A DNA stretch of 32,849 nucleotides from Helicobacter rappini (GTDB lineage: Bacteria; Campylobacterota; Campylobacteria; Campylobacterales; Helicobacteraceae). The DNA lies in assembly GCF_900198625.1 (NCBI RefSeq), contig NZ_FZPK01000045.1, positions 1-32,849 on the forward strand, given 5' to 3'. The stretch's first letter is position 1. Each line of letters begins with the position of its first letter. The notes below the pieces were generated by a model. The model saw only the letters and a program-made list of their open reading frames with translations. It was not told the origin of the DNA and made no database searches. The translations under genes were made by a program, and so were the position numbers. Shown here in pieces: positions 8,345-17,339 of the stretch.

Positions 8345-10093
8345 ATGACTGATGATAAGCAAACACAATCCCTTAATTTACGCAAAGATTTTAAACTTGT
8401 TTATAAACGATTTGGACCCTATGTAAAGCGGCACAAATGGCAGTATTTTATGGTGCTTGTTGGCATGGTGCTTGCTGCGCTTGGATCTGGTGGCAGTGCG
8501 TATGTGATACAACCTTTAATTGATGATGTGTTTAAAGATAAAAATGAAGCAATGCTTTATATCATGCCTTTGGTTCTTATTACAATATTTTTTATTAAAG
8601 GGCTTGGGATTTATATGCAGGGCTATTATCTCTCCTATATTAACGCTAATGTTGAAAATCTAGTAAGACAAAAGGTAATGAAGCGAGTTTTGGGGTTTGA
8701 GCTTGATTTCTTTAATCGTATGCGTAGCGGTGAGATTCTAGCGCGTATTAGTGATATTTCTGTGGTGTCGTATTTTGCTACGGGTTATCTTATGAATTTT
8801 TTAAGCACGATATTAACGATTATTGCATATAGTGCGGTTATTGTATATAATGGCTCGTTTTTAGCCTTGCTTGCATTAATGATTATGCCTTTATCTATTA
8901 TCCCCATTCGTTTCATTGCAAAAAAGCTAAGATCTCTTGCGAATCAAAGCTTTCAAACAAGTGTTAATATGAATTCAAGGGTATTTGAGATTATTAATAA
9001 TATAGAGATTATTAAGGCAAGTAATGGGGAAAAACTAGAGTTTAAACAATATAAAGATTATAGTAATGAGATGTTTCGTTTAGGACGGAAATCAACAAGA
9101 GTAGGACTACTCACTTCACCGCTTATGGAGCTTTTTGGCTCAATAGGCATGGCGATTGTCATTATCATAGGTGGGCTAGAAGTATTGCGGGATAATATGA
9201 GTGCTGGGCAGTTTTTCTCACTTATGGCGGCTATGTTTTTACTCTATAAGCCATTAAAGGGATTAAATGGAAGCTTTGCAGGTGTGCAACCAGCCCTTGT
9301 GGCAAATGAGAGATTATCAGACATTATTGATAGAGAGTCAAAAATTATTGATGGCAAAGAGATTCTAAAAGCTCCTATAGAATCCATTGAGGCACAAAAT
9401 ATTACACTGAAATACGATGATTTTACTGCGATCAATAATCTCTCTTTGAAGTTTGAGAGAAACACAACGACAGCTGTTATTGGCAAAAGTGGTAGCGGAA
9501 AAAGCTCTTTAATGAGTCTTTTACTGCGACTTTATGAGCCAAATGAGGGCAAGATTCTCATTAATAATTATGATTTAAAAGATCTTTCACAAGAGAGTTT
9601 GCGTAAAAATATATCTATTGTAACACAAAGAATTTTTATATTCCATGGAAGTATTGCTAGTAATGTTGCCTATGGCATGGAAATCGATGAAGAAAAAGTG
9701 ATTGATGCGCTAAAAAAAGCACAGGCGTATGAGTTTGTATCACAACTTGATGATGGTATAGAAACTATCCTTGATGAGTTTGGGACAAATTTAAGCGGTG
9801 GTCAGAGACAGAGAATAGCTATCGCAAGGGCAATTTATAAGAATCCAGATATTTTAATACTTGATGAAGCCACAAGCGCCCTTGACGAAGAAACAGAAGA
9901 ATCTATTAAAGATGCACTTGCTACATTGCAAAAAGATAAAATTTTAATCGTTGTAGCACACAGACCAAGCACCATTGAGTTAGCTCAAAGAGTCGTGCAA
10001 ATGAGTGAGGGCAAGATTCTAAACATTTGGACACAGCAAGAATATCAAGAAGAGAGAAAGAAGGGACGAGTAAAAGATGAGGATCTTGCGTAG
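8345..10093 (+). CDS. msbA: MsbA-like lipid A/lipid export ABC transporter
   Basis: This is a half-transporter of 582 residues: six membrane spans in roughly residues 20-320, then one nucleotide-binding domain. Walker A is G-K-S-G-S-G-K-S-S (from about residue 379), the signature is L-S-G-G-Q-R-Q-R (about 483), Walker B is I-L-I-L-D-E-A (about 502), and the switch His is in V-A-H-R-P-S-T. Length and layout fit MsbA, which flips lipid A-core or other polyprenyl- or lipid-linked glycans across the inner membrane as a homodimer. AAGGAAGT precedes the ATG. It is divergent from the carbamoyltransferase cassette and followed by a terminator, so it forms a single-gene unit. It could instead be another lipid or oligosaccharide flippase; MsbA is the best guess. 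Confidence 0.85.
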   Translation: MTDDKQTQSLNLRKDFKLVYKRFGPYVKRHKWQYFMVLVGMVLAALGSGGSAYVIQPLIDDVFKDKNEAMLYIMPLVLITIFFIKGLGIYMQGYYLSYINANVENLVRQKVMKRVLGFELDFFNRMRSGEILARISDISVVSYFATGYLMNFLSTILTIIAYSAVIVYNGSFLALLALMIMPLSIIPIRFIAKKLRSLANQSFQTSVNMNSRVFEIINNIEIIKASNGEKLEFKQYKDYSNEMFRLGRKSTRVGLLTSPLMELFGSIGMAIVIIIGGLEVLRDNMSAGQFFSLMAAMFLLYKPLKGLNGSFAGVQPALVANERLSDIIDRESKIIDGKEILKAPIESIEAQNITLKYDDFTAINNLSLKFERNTTTAVIGKSGSGKSSLMSLLLRLYEPNEGKILINNYDLKDLSQESLRKNISIVTQRIFIFHGSIASNVAYGMEIDEEKVIDALKKAQAYEFVSQLDDGIETILDEFGTNLSGGQRQRIAIARAIYKNPDILILDEATSALDEETEESIKDALATLQKDKILIVVAHRPSTIELAQRVVQMSEGKILNIWTQQEYQEERKKGRVKDEDLA

Positions 10094-10124
10094 GCGTTTA
10101 TTGCGTGAATGAGAGAATTATTGT

Positions 10125-10168
10125 AAAACTATATGCGTTTAGTCAAGTTGCTTTAAGCATATAGTTTT
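10125..10168 (+). terminator. Terminator of the ABC transporter gene
   Basis: A perfect 12-bp stem AAAACTATATGC/GCATATAGTTTT with a 20-base loop lies about 30 bases after the stop. A T-rich stretch follows. Confidence 0.7.
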
Positions 10169-10368
10169 GATTATTCTTGGCTTGACATGTAGAATCTAGT
10201 CTTACTATAAATGAATGCTGGTATTATTGCCGTTATAAGCATTATATGTTGATTTTGCAAAGATATTGAATATCATGTAGCAAGGTATTTCAATAGATTT
10301 GATAACTAACAATAAACCAAAATATCGATTTTTTACAAAAATTATGTTTAAAACTCATTATATTTCGT

Positions 10369-10374
10369 TATAAT
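10369..10374 (+). promoter_or_regulatory. Probable -10 box of the gene at 10417
   Basis: TATAAT with T-rich DNA upstream, about 42 bases before the start codon. The interval 10169-10368 shows nothing else recognisable. Confidence 0.5.
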
Positions 10375-10416
10375 GCCATTCATAATTTTTATTTTTTCTA
10401 TGCCAAAGGAGAAGTT

Positions 10417-10860
10417 ATGATGGTTCTTAAGAAGTTGATGTTTGTTTCTATAGCAACAAGCGGGTTGCTTTTCGCATGTCCTAATATGGCTCACCATGAG
10501 CATGTTATCGGTGCTTCTGTTGCACCTAAAGGCGTTGTAAAAGAGCTTTATGCGACTGCAAACTTAAAACAAAAAAGAGAAATTGCACAAATTGAGTTTG
10601 ATACTCTCAAAGCAGTTAAAGCACAAACAGAGAAGTTCAAACAATACAGAGATGCGGTGGAATTTGATGTTAAAAACTTGCGTTTAGACTTAGAAGAAGC
10701 ACAAGCAAATAGAAATGTTTCTAAAGCTACTGAAATTCTTCATAGAATCACTAAAAAGGAAGAAGAATTTAGAAAAAGCAAACAAGATGAACGCAATTTA
10801 CGCTATCTACTTGAAGAAGATAAATTGAAAAAAATCAATGCGGTGCTTAAAGTAAAATAA
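10417..10860 (+). CDS. Small secreted helical protein of unknown function
   Basis: The 147-residue protein has a clear N-terminal export signal (K-K-L-M-F-V-S-I-A-T-S-G-L-L-F-A). Cleavage just before Cys-Pro is likely; L-F-A-C is a poor but possible lipobox. A His-rich patch (M-A-H-H-E-H) follows, and then from about residue 45 a continuous charged alpha-helical region that could be a coiled coil. AAAGGAGAA and a TATAAT box lie upstream, and no partner gene is close. The size and helical nature recall small periplasmic chaperones of the Spy/CpxP kind, but no diagnostic motif is clear. Function unknown. The second ATG (10420) is an equally possible start. Confidence 0.8.
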   Translation: MMVLKKLMFVSIATSGLLFACPNMAHHEHVIGASVAPKGVVKELYATANLKQKREIAQIEFDTLKAVKAQTEKFKQYRDAVEFDVKNLRLDLEEAQANRNVSKATEILHRITKKEEEFRKSKQDERNLRYLLEEDKLKKINAVLKVK

Positions 10861-11003
10861 CTTTAGCCATATTTGGACTATTGTGAAAATTTGGCTTCAT
10901 GCTGGATTTTCGCTTAGTCTGCCTTTTGTGGCAATAAACTCTTATTATAGTCTCACTCTTATTTCTTTTTTTTCACATTTTTTAGGGTATTTTCTTGTTG
11001 GGA

Positions 11004-11438
11004 ATGAATGTTTTCAAGTATGTTGTTTTAGTGTTTGCATTTTCATTGTTTTATGCACATACTAAAATGACTTCATGTAAAACTATTATTGATGGTGTTG
11101 TTATGCAAGGTTCATGCAAAGGAATATTAAGGCATGGCAAATTTGTGGGTTATTATCCAAGTGGCATACTTGCATGGGAAGTTCATTATAAAGATGACAA
11201 ATTGCATGGAAGATTCAGTCATTTTTATCCAAATGGTAGCCCACATTTCACAGGTTTCTACAAAGCCGGGGTGTTGCATGGAGATTTTACGCAGTATGCA
11301 AGGGATAATACAACTTTAAAGACGACTTTTAAAAAGGGAGTATTGCATAACTGGCTATATGTGATAACTGAAGGAAAAAAGATACAAGCATTGCAGTATT
11401 ATTATGGCAAGCTAACAGCCCAAAAATATCTTAATTAA
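11004..11438 (+). CDS. Secreted MORN-like repeat protein
   Basis: The roughly 144-residue protein has a signal peptide (M-N-V-F-K-Y-V-V-L-V-F-A-F-S-L-F-Y-A) and then short repeats such as G-K-F-V-G-Y-Y-P-S-G, H-G-R-F-S-H-F-Y-P-N-G and H-G-D-F-T-Q-Y. These are the MORN-variant pattern also seen at the left window edge. Two Cys residues after the signal peptide could form a disulfide. The start is uncertain: the ATG at 11004 gives the neatest signal peptide but has no good ribosome binding site, while a TTG at 10995 has AGGG seven bases upstream. The stop is ten bases before the YihY-family gene, so the two are probably co-transcribed. Function unknown. Confidence 0.8.
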   Translation: MNVFKYVVLVFAFSLFYAHTKMTSCKTIIDGVVMQGSCKGILRHGKFVGYYPSGILAWEVHYKDDKLHGRFSHFYPNGSPHFTGFYKAGVLHGDFTQYARDNTTLKTTFKKGVLHNWLYVITEGKKIQALQYYYGKLTAQKYLN

Positions 11439-11448
11439 AGGTTTATGC

Positions 11449-12492
11449 GTGCAAGATACAAAGATTCATACTACAACAAAACACACAGAATCTTTAGATA
11501 CTTCTGCTAATACGATAGCAGAAGAAAGCACATCACAAAACGATTCAATCTCTCAAGCACATAATCCAAATAGCGAAACTTTAACAGAACAAACGCAAAA
11601 AAATAATCTCACACATGAAACACAAAACAATAAAACACAACAAGATGGCTATTTGCAAAAACTACAACATTTTTATGCAAACATAACCAAGCATCGCTAT
11701 TTTATCAGTGAAAAAATCTCATATTGTTGGCATGCCGTAACCGATAATGATAGAATCTTTCATTATGCGGCTTCTTTAAGTTTTTATAGCATTTTTTCTA
11801 TTATCCCTGCTTTTTTAATGTTTTTTTCTCTTTTTTCACTCTTTCCAAGCTTTCAAGATCAATTGCAGATTCTAAAACAATCTATCCTTGATAATATTTT
11901 GCCTGATAATGCCCATGAGTTCGCAAAAATCCTAGATAATTTTTTATCAAATGGCAAAGAGATGGGCTTTGTAGGCTTTCTCATCTCGCTTATTAGCTCT
12001 TTTATATTCTTTAGGAATTTTGATGATGTTGCTGCACGCATTTTTGAGGCAAAAAAACGCGGCTATTTTGACTCTTTTATCATATACTGGCTTTTAATTA
12101 CGCTTATACCCATGTTTCTTGCTACCTCGATTTACTTTAATGCAGTGATTGTGGATATATACTCTGATGCTGTGATTACAAAGTATTATTCTTTTATACC
12201 TATGCTTGCTACTTGGATTGCATTTGCTATGCTTTTTCGTGTAGCAGCGAATAAGCCATTGCGATTTTTTGTGTTGATACTAGCGAGTTTGCTTGGTGCA
12301 ATTGTGTGGTATGGTTTAAAAATCATATTTTTTTACTACATGAGTTATAATAAGTTTTATAGCAATATCTATGGCTCAGTATCAATTATTATGTTTGCAT
12401 TTTTATGGATTTATGTATCATGGCTTGTTGTGCTTTTTTCTATGCAGTTTTGTAAATGGCTTGATACAAAATATCCATGTAGTGAAAGCTAG
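11449..12492 (+). CDS. YihY/virulence factor BrkB-family inner membrane protein
   Basis: The 347-residue protein starts at a GTG with AAAGG seven bases upstream, overlapping the previous stop codon. The first 75 residues are hydrophilic and rich in Thr, Ser, Asn and Gln. The rest contains about six membrane spans, beginning with the family hallmark A-A-S-L-S-F-Y-S-I-F-S-I-I-P (near residue 106) and ending with F-A-F-L-W-I-Y-V-S-W-L-V-V-L-F near the C-terminus. The family was once called ribonuclease BN, which is now regarded as an error; its transport or membrane role is not settled. The polar N-terminal extension is unusual and probably cytoplasmic. Confidence 0.88.
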   Translation: MQDTKIHTTTKHTESLDTSANTIAEESTSQNDSISQAHNPNSETLTEQTQKNNLTHETQNNKTQQDGYLQKLQHFYANITKHRYFISEKISYCWHAVTDNDRIFHYAASLSFYSIFSIIPAFLMFFSLFSLFPSFQDQLQILKQSILDNILPDNAHEFAKILDNFLSNGKEMGFVGFLISLISSFIFFRNFDDVAARIFEAKKRGYFDSFIIYWLLITLIPMFLATSIYFNAVIVDIYSDAVITKYYSFIPMLATWIAFAMLFRVAANKPLRFFVLILASLLGAIVWYGLKIIFFYYMSYNKFYSNIYGSVSIIMFAFLWIYVSWLVVLFSMQFCKWLDTKYPCSES

Positions 12493-12559
12493 ATTCTAAA
12501 GTAGCAGAGATTAAAAATAAGATACATTTATTACCTATACTTTAAACAAGTTTAGATAT

Positions 12560-12578
12560 AGAATCTAATTTAGATTCT
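12560..12578. terminator. Short perfect hairpin between convergent genes
   Basis: AGAATCTA-ATT-TAGATTCT forms an 8-bp stem with a 3-base loop. It lies between the YihY-family gene and the end of the outer membrane protein operon and could serve either strand, but it is also just two facing copies of the locally abundant AGATTCT motif. Confidence 0.4.
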
Positions 12579-12673
12579 TGTTGTATTAAGCATTACTAAA
12601 AAGGTAAAAATGCCTCAAGATTAAAATGTGTAGAGGGATTTTCGCTACACTCAAAACGACAATATTTTAGATT

Positions 12674-13723
12674 CTAAAACTTTATCAACATGCGGTAGTT
12701 TGCTAAAAAGACCGCACTACGCCAAAAGTTTGAAGGTATTCTCTCAAGCACATCAGCACTTTCTGCAAAGCCCGGTAGTGAGAGATATGAGAAAGGTATG
12801 CCAAGCCCTACTTCTACTCTATGTATATTGTTAAAAGTGAGACTCATGCCAAGATTAAAGGAATAATCTACTTGCAAGTTGTAATTCCATATATATTTTG
12901 CAGGGTAATAATCGCCTTTTTGTGGGTGTGAAGCATAAGGGCGATAATACATAACGCCGATATTTAGCCCCATGAATCCACCAATATAGTTTTTAAATGT
13001 TTTGTCAAATGGAAACTCAAACAGCACATCAGCACTCATAAAGGCTAACATATAAAAACTTTGTAAATTCCCATCACCACCATAGGGATTTTTCACAGGT
13101 GCAGTTGTGCCATTTTTTATATCATAGGTATAAATATCATTGAAAAATGAAGTAAAAAGCCCACCATAAAGCCTTGTGCCTACATAATGATTGAAAAACT
13201 TTTGATAGCCACCACTACCACCATATACAAGCGGTGTAATACGAGTTATCACAAGATTGTTATCAATATAGCCGCTTGTATAAATATCTAAAACCCCCAT
13301 GCTTACACCAGCAAATAAACCGCTTTTTTTCAAGGCGTCATTATAGCTTTGTGTTAGGGCGTTAAATCGTTGTGCGCTTGTTTTGTCATCTACATAATGC
13401 CCATAAGGCACGCTGACTTGAAAATCATCGCCAATTTGCTCTTTTAAACTCATCACTTCATAACGCAAGGATTGTAAATAGCGAAGTTTATCTTCATAGC
13501 TTTTAGTAGGTTTTTGTATCTCTTTTTTTGGTTCTTCTTTTTTGACCTTTTTTGTTGAGTTAAGATTTATGGTAGTAAAATTATTGACTTTATACTTACT
13601 TCGTTTATCGTCATCGACATGAATGCGTTTTTTCACATTTGTTTCGCCAGAATCTATCCCATAAAGATAAGGCATAAAACATACACATAACAGAATATAA
13701 AATAAAGCTTTTAAAATACCCAT
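12674..13723 (-). CDS. Outer membrane beta-barrel protein, fourth of a paralog set
   Basis: The 349-residue protein has a signal peptide (about residues 1-22, ending C-F-M-P-Y-L-Y-G). A Lys/Glu-rich stretch follows (about 25-95, possible coiled coil). The remainder has alternating polar/aromatic strands ending R-M-L-I-K-F, the aromatic C-terminus expected of a barrel inserted by the BAM machinery. The segment G-Y-Q-K-F-F-N-H-Y-V-G-T-R-L-Y-G resembles the G-Y-K-x-F-F ... G-x-R-Y-Y signature of Helicobacter outer membrane proteins. The start overlaps the previous gene by 13 bp. Porin or adhesin function cannot be told apart from sequence alone. Confidence 0.82.
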   Translation of the reverse strand: MGILKALFYILLCVCFMPYLYGIDSGETNVKKRIHVDDDKRSKYKVNNFTTINLNSTKKVKKEEPKKEIQKPTKSYEDKLRYLQSLRYEVMSLKEQIGDDFQVSVPYGHYVDDKTSAQRFNALTQSYNDALKKSGLFAGVSMGVLDIYTSGYIDNNLVITRITPLVYGGSGGYQKFFNHYVGTRLYGGLFTSFFNDIYTYDIKNGTTAPVKNPYGGDGNLQSFYMLAFMSADVLFEFPFDKTFKNYIGGFMGLNIGVMYYRPYASHPQKGDYYPAKYIWNYNLQVDYSFNLGMSLTFNNIHRVEVGLGIPFSYLSLPGFAESADVLERIPSNFWRSAVFLANYRMLIKF

Positions 13724-14688
13724 GAGTAACTCACTATATAGCTAGGTTCAAAAGTCTCTGTTGTGCCATTTGAGAGTGTTGTAAGTGGGGCTATAAAAAT
13801 ATGCTCAATCTCTACTCTATGATGTTTTGCATAAGTCCAGCTCACACCTATGTTTAGATTCAAACTCATATTATGTGCGTTTGTCAAATGGTTATAAGTT
13901 TCTATGCTTTGATGTTTTTTTGAAAAGATATATCCCCCAACACCAAACCCCGCAAAAAAGCCAAAATAATGCTCTTTAAAAAATACAGGAATATCATGCA
14001 ATACGGCAAGTCTAAATCCATAATAGTTATACAGCAAAAGCTCATTATTATGTGTGTGATTCCCATAAATATTAAATAGTTCTGCTTTTAAGCCCAAATG
14101 ATTATAGAGATAACGCAAATAGCCAAGCTTTAGAATCCCACCAGCACTAGCCCTGCTTGCATCTATACCCAAAGAGTTTTTATTATGTATAAAGCCTAGC
14201 ATTACACCAATGCCCGCATAATATCCACTCGCTTTAGAATCTATAAGCCAATTTCGCTTTTTCTTTTCTTTCTCTATGATTTGAGATCTTAGCATATAGG
14301 CTTCTTTCTCAAGCTCATGTATCTTAAAGTCGATAAAATACTCATCTTGTGTCGTATCCATATTCTTTAGTTGTGAATAGTCATAGGTTGTAATCTTTGG
14401 TTTTATAGGCTTCATCGCATCATCAAATAGAGAATCTTTCTTGCTGCTTTCTCTTTTTAGATAATTATGCGTTTTAGTATAAGGCAGTGAAAAATAGGGC
14501 AGGGGCAGTGAAGAATCAAGTATATTTGTCGTATCTTGTAAAAGCATATTGGGGATAAAGCTATCTTCTTTTTTTTGCTCTCTTTTTGTTGTATCTGTTT
14601 CGTTTGCATATATGCAAGTAGCAAATGTCAAAAACATAAGCAAATGAATAGCTTTTTTTATAGCATGTATATATTTTTTAAAATACAT
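13711..14688 (-). CDS. Outer membrane beta-barrel protein, third of a paralog set
   Basis: The 325-residue protein has a signal peptide ending near C-I-Y-A. A charged linker of about 100 residues contains Thr/Lys/Asp-rich stretches and a predicted helix (H-E-L-E-K-E-A-Y-M-L-R-S-Q-I-I-E-K-E-K-K-K-R). The barrel part begins Y-Y-A-G-I-G-V-M-L-G and ends Y-S-W-V-F. The internal motif L-G-Y-L-R-Y-L-Y-N-H-L-G-L-K-A aligns with the G-Y-Q-x-[FY] motif of its neighbours. AGGA lies eight bases before the ATG. It overlaps both neighbours (11 and 13 bp), which indicates translational coupling. Confidence 0.82.
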   Translation of the reverse strand: MYFKKYIHAIKKAIHLLMFLTFATCIYANETDTTKREQKKEDSFIPNMLLQDTTNILDSSLPLPYFSLPYTKTHNYLKRESSKKDSLFDDAMKPIKPKITTYDYSQLKNMDTTQDEYFIDFKIHELEKEAYMLRSQIIEKEKKKRNWLIDSKASGYYAGIGVMLGFIHNKNSLGIDASRASAGGILKLGYLRYLYNHLGLKAELFNIYGNHTHNNELLLYNYYGFRLAVLHDIPVFFKEHYFGFFAGFGVGGYIFSKKHQSIETYNHLTNAHNMSLNLNIGVSWTYAKHHRVEIEHIFIAPLTTLSNGTTETFEPSYIVSYSWVF

Positions 14689-15598
14689 ATACCCATCCTA
14701 AACTTAGATTCATAGGCTTTGCAAAATCGCTTGAGAATATATCAACAGGATTCTGTGCTACGCCCTCAAGCTTTCTAGTAACATAGCTTCCATAATGATA
14801 AATAAAGGTTTTAAAGCTTAACTCAAGCTTATGTTTCTCATAAAATGAAATGTAGGTAAGAAGGGCAACATTTGAAGCAAAGCCATTCAGTTTATCCCAA
14901 TACTTGTCACTATAAGCCATATAGCCCACACCAAAACCAGTTCCAACCCCAAACTTCATATCTTTAGAAATGGGAATCTCATACATAACTTCTGCATTAA
15001 CATTTGTCGCACTAAATGTGCTAGCTATAAAATCTGCGTAAGGATCGTTTTTTAGCGATGATAAAATATTGCTTGCTACAAGTGTATCAAGGTAGATTTT
15101 AAGCCCAACCTGCTTACTTGATATGCCAAGAAAGTTTTGGAATCCAACCTTTAGATTTAAAGTCGGCAAAACATTTATATTGTCTGCTACCGCAGCTATT
15201 GTAGTGCCAAGTTGCACACCAAAAAATAGTTGAGTTTTATATTCACTAGATTCTAATTTCTTTCTAGCTTGTTCTCTTTCTGCTTTATTTTGTGCATCGC
15301 TAATACCAATTTGTAAATCTTCAATGGAATAGTTTTGTGGCTCTAGAGTATATATTTTCTCTCTTTCATACACCTCTCTTATAGAATCTTTTACATGCTG
15401 CATTCTGTCGATAGATTGCTTTATTCTTTCATTGTGTTTGTCTTCGACTTCATCAAACATATCTGTATGATCTTCATCTAGCCGCATAGAATCTTCTGCA
15501 TGCTTATCTTGTGCTACTTCACTTTCCTTTATATCATCTGCGTATATAAGGCTAGATAATAGAAAAAGAGATAAAAAGATTCTAAAAAACATAATCAT
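14678..15598 (-). CDS. Outer membrane beta-barrel protein, second of a paralog set
   Basis: The product of about 306 residues has a signal peptide (F-F-R-I-F-L-S-L-F-L-L-S-S-L-I-Y-A). An acidic/basic helical region follows (about residues 25-105, likely coiled coil), then a barrel starting L-F-F-G-V-Q-L-G and ending G-W-V-Y-V-F. The motif V-G-F-Q-N-F-L-G ... V-G-L-K-I-Y-L matches its neighbours. Possible starts are the ATGs at 15598 and 15592 (a TTG lies at 15604); none has a strong ribosome binding site, which fits coupling to the gene upstream, whose stop lies inside this start region. Confidence 0.8.
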   Translation of the reverse strand: MIMFFRIFLSLFLLSSLIYADDIKESEVAQDKHAEDSMRLDEDHTDMFDEVEDKHNERIKQSIDRMQHVKDSIREVYEREKIYTLEPQNYSIEDLQIGISDAQNKAEREQARKKLESSEYKTQLFFGVQLGTTIAAVADNINVLPTLNLKVGFQNFLGISSKQVGLKIYLDTLVASNILSSLKNDPYADFIASTFSATNVNAEVMYEIPISKDMKFGVGTGFGVGYMAYSDKYWDKLNGFASNVALLTYISFYEKHKLELSFKTFIYHYGSYVTRKLEGVAQNPVDIFSSDFAKPMNLSLGWVYVF

Positions 15599-16379
15599 AT
15601 CCAATCATCATTGTATAGCCCAAAAAGCCTCTCTCTGTCCCTTGAGTGCTTCCAAAGTAGATTCCAGCTTTATGATGAAGTTGTGGATAACGCACACTTA
15701 TACCAAGATTTAGCCTATATGCTGCCTCATATTTATCACCATAAGGGCTTATGGCAAGTCCTGTAATCTTGCTTGAGCCAAGCCCAACACCAAGATTCAT
15801 ACTCCCAATAAAACCATGCAATTCCAAAAAATCCCACAGCATATCCGCATTAATCCCAGTAAAAAATAATCCGCTTTTTCCAAGACTCACGCAAAAATCA
15901 ATATAGATTTGATACCCAAAATGATTGATAGGCAACATTTTGCCTGTATATTTTTGATACCCAATACGGAATCCAAAAAGACTAAAGTTAGGGGTAGCTG
16001 ACTTTGTATTTTGTGTGCCTATTATACCTGCATCAACAAAAAAGGGCAATGCTACATTAATATTAAAGCCATAAGCTGCACCGACAAAAAAGGCATTTTT
16101 CGCTTCAGCCCTATCCACATTTTCTATAATCTTTGCTATATCTTTATCATAAAACTTATTGCGAGAGCGAATGTATGGATAGTATTTAGAATCTAGATTA
16201 GGATAATCTATATTGTATGGATTGGCTTTATTTTTAGATTCTATATCTTTATCTGTATTATTTTCTACCGCATAAAGACAAAAAGACATGAGAAAGCATA
16301 GACAAATATATCTCCAAACATATTTTATAGAACAGCAAAGATTAATGGCATAAGCACTCTGTGTAATATTTTGTCTCAC
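15582..16379 (-). CDS. Outer membrane beta-barrel protein, first of a paralog set
   Basis: The 265-residue protein starts at a GTG with AAGG seven bases upstream. The signal sequence is unusually long (hydrophobic core C-L-C-F-L-M-S-F-C-L-Y-A near residues 27-38). The linker is much shorter than in the other three proteins. The barrel begins F-F-V-G-A-A-Y-G and ends M-I-G-Y-D-Y-V-F. The motif R-I-G-Y-Q-K-Y-T-G ... F-G-Y-Q-I-Y is the same one seen in the downstream genes and in Helicobacter Hop-like proteins. It heads the four-gene operon. Confidence 0.78.
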   Translation of the reverse strand: MRQNITQSAYAINLCCSIKYVWRYICLCFLMSFCLYAVENNTDKDIESKNKANPYNIDYPNLDSKYYPYIRSRNKFYDKDIAKIIENVDRAEAKNAFFVGAAYGFNINVALPFFVDAGIIGTQNTKSATPNFSLFGFRIGYQKYTGKMLPINHFGYQIYIDFCVSLGKSGLFFTGINADMLWDFLELHGFIGSMNLGVGLGSSKITGLAISPYGDKYEAAYRLNLGISVRYPQLHHKAGIYFGSTQGTERGFLGYTMMIGYDYVF

Positions 16380-17044
16380 AATATAGCCTTATCTTTTATG
16401 TGATTGCGATATGTTGTAGGAAAAATGAATTTGTGCAATAAAAATGAGTAATATTTCAAAGATCTTTTAGAAATATCGTTTTTAAAAGCGTATAGAATAT
16501 AAAAAAACAAAAATGATAAAGAAGTATAAAATTGCATAAAGCCCCCACAGCACCCACAACAAACTAAAATGCTAATTCTAGCAAAAAAATGTGTAATAGC
16601 AAGAAAAAATGCCTAAGCAAATATTATTTATAATCCACTTAAACAAGATTCCATACGCAAACTTTCCATAATGCTACAATGTATTGAAAAGATTGAATAA
16701 GATCTAACCCAGCACAATATGAATAAAAATCTTAAAATCTATATCACTTGTTTTATGTCAATTGCATGAAATCCCAGTCAAATAATCAACTAAATGGGCT
16801 ATATCGCAATACATGGAATCTTAAATAATATAAATCACGCGAAGCTATATTGTTAAAATACACATTTTAGGGATACGCTACGGGGCAAGATATTGGGATA
16901 TAAACACCCAAAGAGATACAGCAACACTAAGAATCAATATGATATATTCTCAAATATCATATTTATTGCAATACACACAAAATGTCAATATACAATAAAT
17001 TACACATTATTATAGAGCGATCATCACACGGCTAAAAGCAAGTC
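16380..17044. other. 665-bp AT-rich gene-free interval
   Basis: No ORF with a credible start and ribosome binding site is seen on either strand. It must hold the promoter of the outer membrane protein operon at its left end and the 3' region of rpmH at its right end. The one clear structure is a 10-bp perfect stem AATATGATAT/ATATCATATT (16936-16945 and 16954-16963, 8-base loop), which could end rpmH transcription. Confidence 0.6.
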
Positions 17045-17182
17045 TTACGCAACGCTTAGTCGTTTTCTGCCTTTAGCTCGTCTTGCATTAATCACTCTTC
17101 GCCCATTCTTTGTTTTCATTCTTGTGCGAAAACCATGAGTTCTTTTTCTCGGTGTATTATGTGGTTGATATGTTCGTTTCAT
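17045..17182 (-). CDS. rpmH: 50S ribosomal protein L34
   Basis: The 45-residue protein [10 protein letters not shown] ... [14 protein letters not shown] is essentially full length and matches L34 throughout; the last Ala is one residue more than the usual 44. AAAGG lies upstream of the ATG at 17182. In most bacteria, including related Helicobacter, rnpA follows directly, but the bases after this stop encode no RnpA, so the gene stands alone between the gene-free interval and eno. A longer ORF on the plus strand over the same bases is spurious. Confidence 0.96.
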   Translation of the reverse strand: MKRTYQPHNTPRKRTHGFRTRMKTKNGRRVINARRAKGRKRLSVA

Positions 17183-17339
17183 TATCTGCTACCTTTTTAT
17201 AGAATTTTAATAAACAAAGCCTGCAATAATAGCATACTTTTGTTATTTTTGCAAGATTTAAAGCTTTTAGAATCTGGCCTATTTATTAGGCTTATTGCCC
17301 ATACAAAACACTTTTTCAAAAAGTAATCTCATTGCAAAA

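Noticed and set aside
10883-11065. Plus-strand hydrophobic ORF of 60 codons before the MORN-like gene
   Set aside because: Overlaps the well-supported signal peptide of the MORN-like gene in another frame, and has no ribosome binding site.
16380-17044. Replication origin in the AT-rich interval beside rpmH
   Set aside because: rpmH is often near oriC, but I saw no cluster of DnaA boxes and neither dnaA nor dnaN is present.
17135-17326. Plus-strand ORF of 63 codons
   Set aside because: Reverse-strand shadow of rpmH and its leader.
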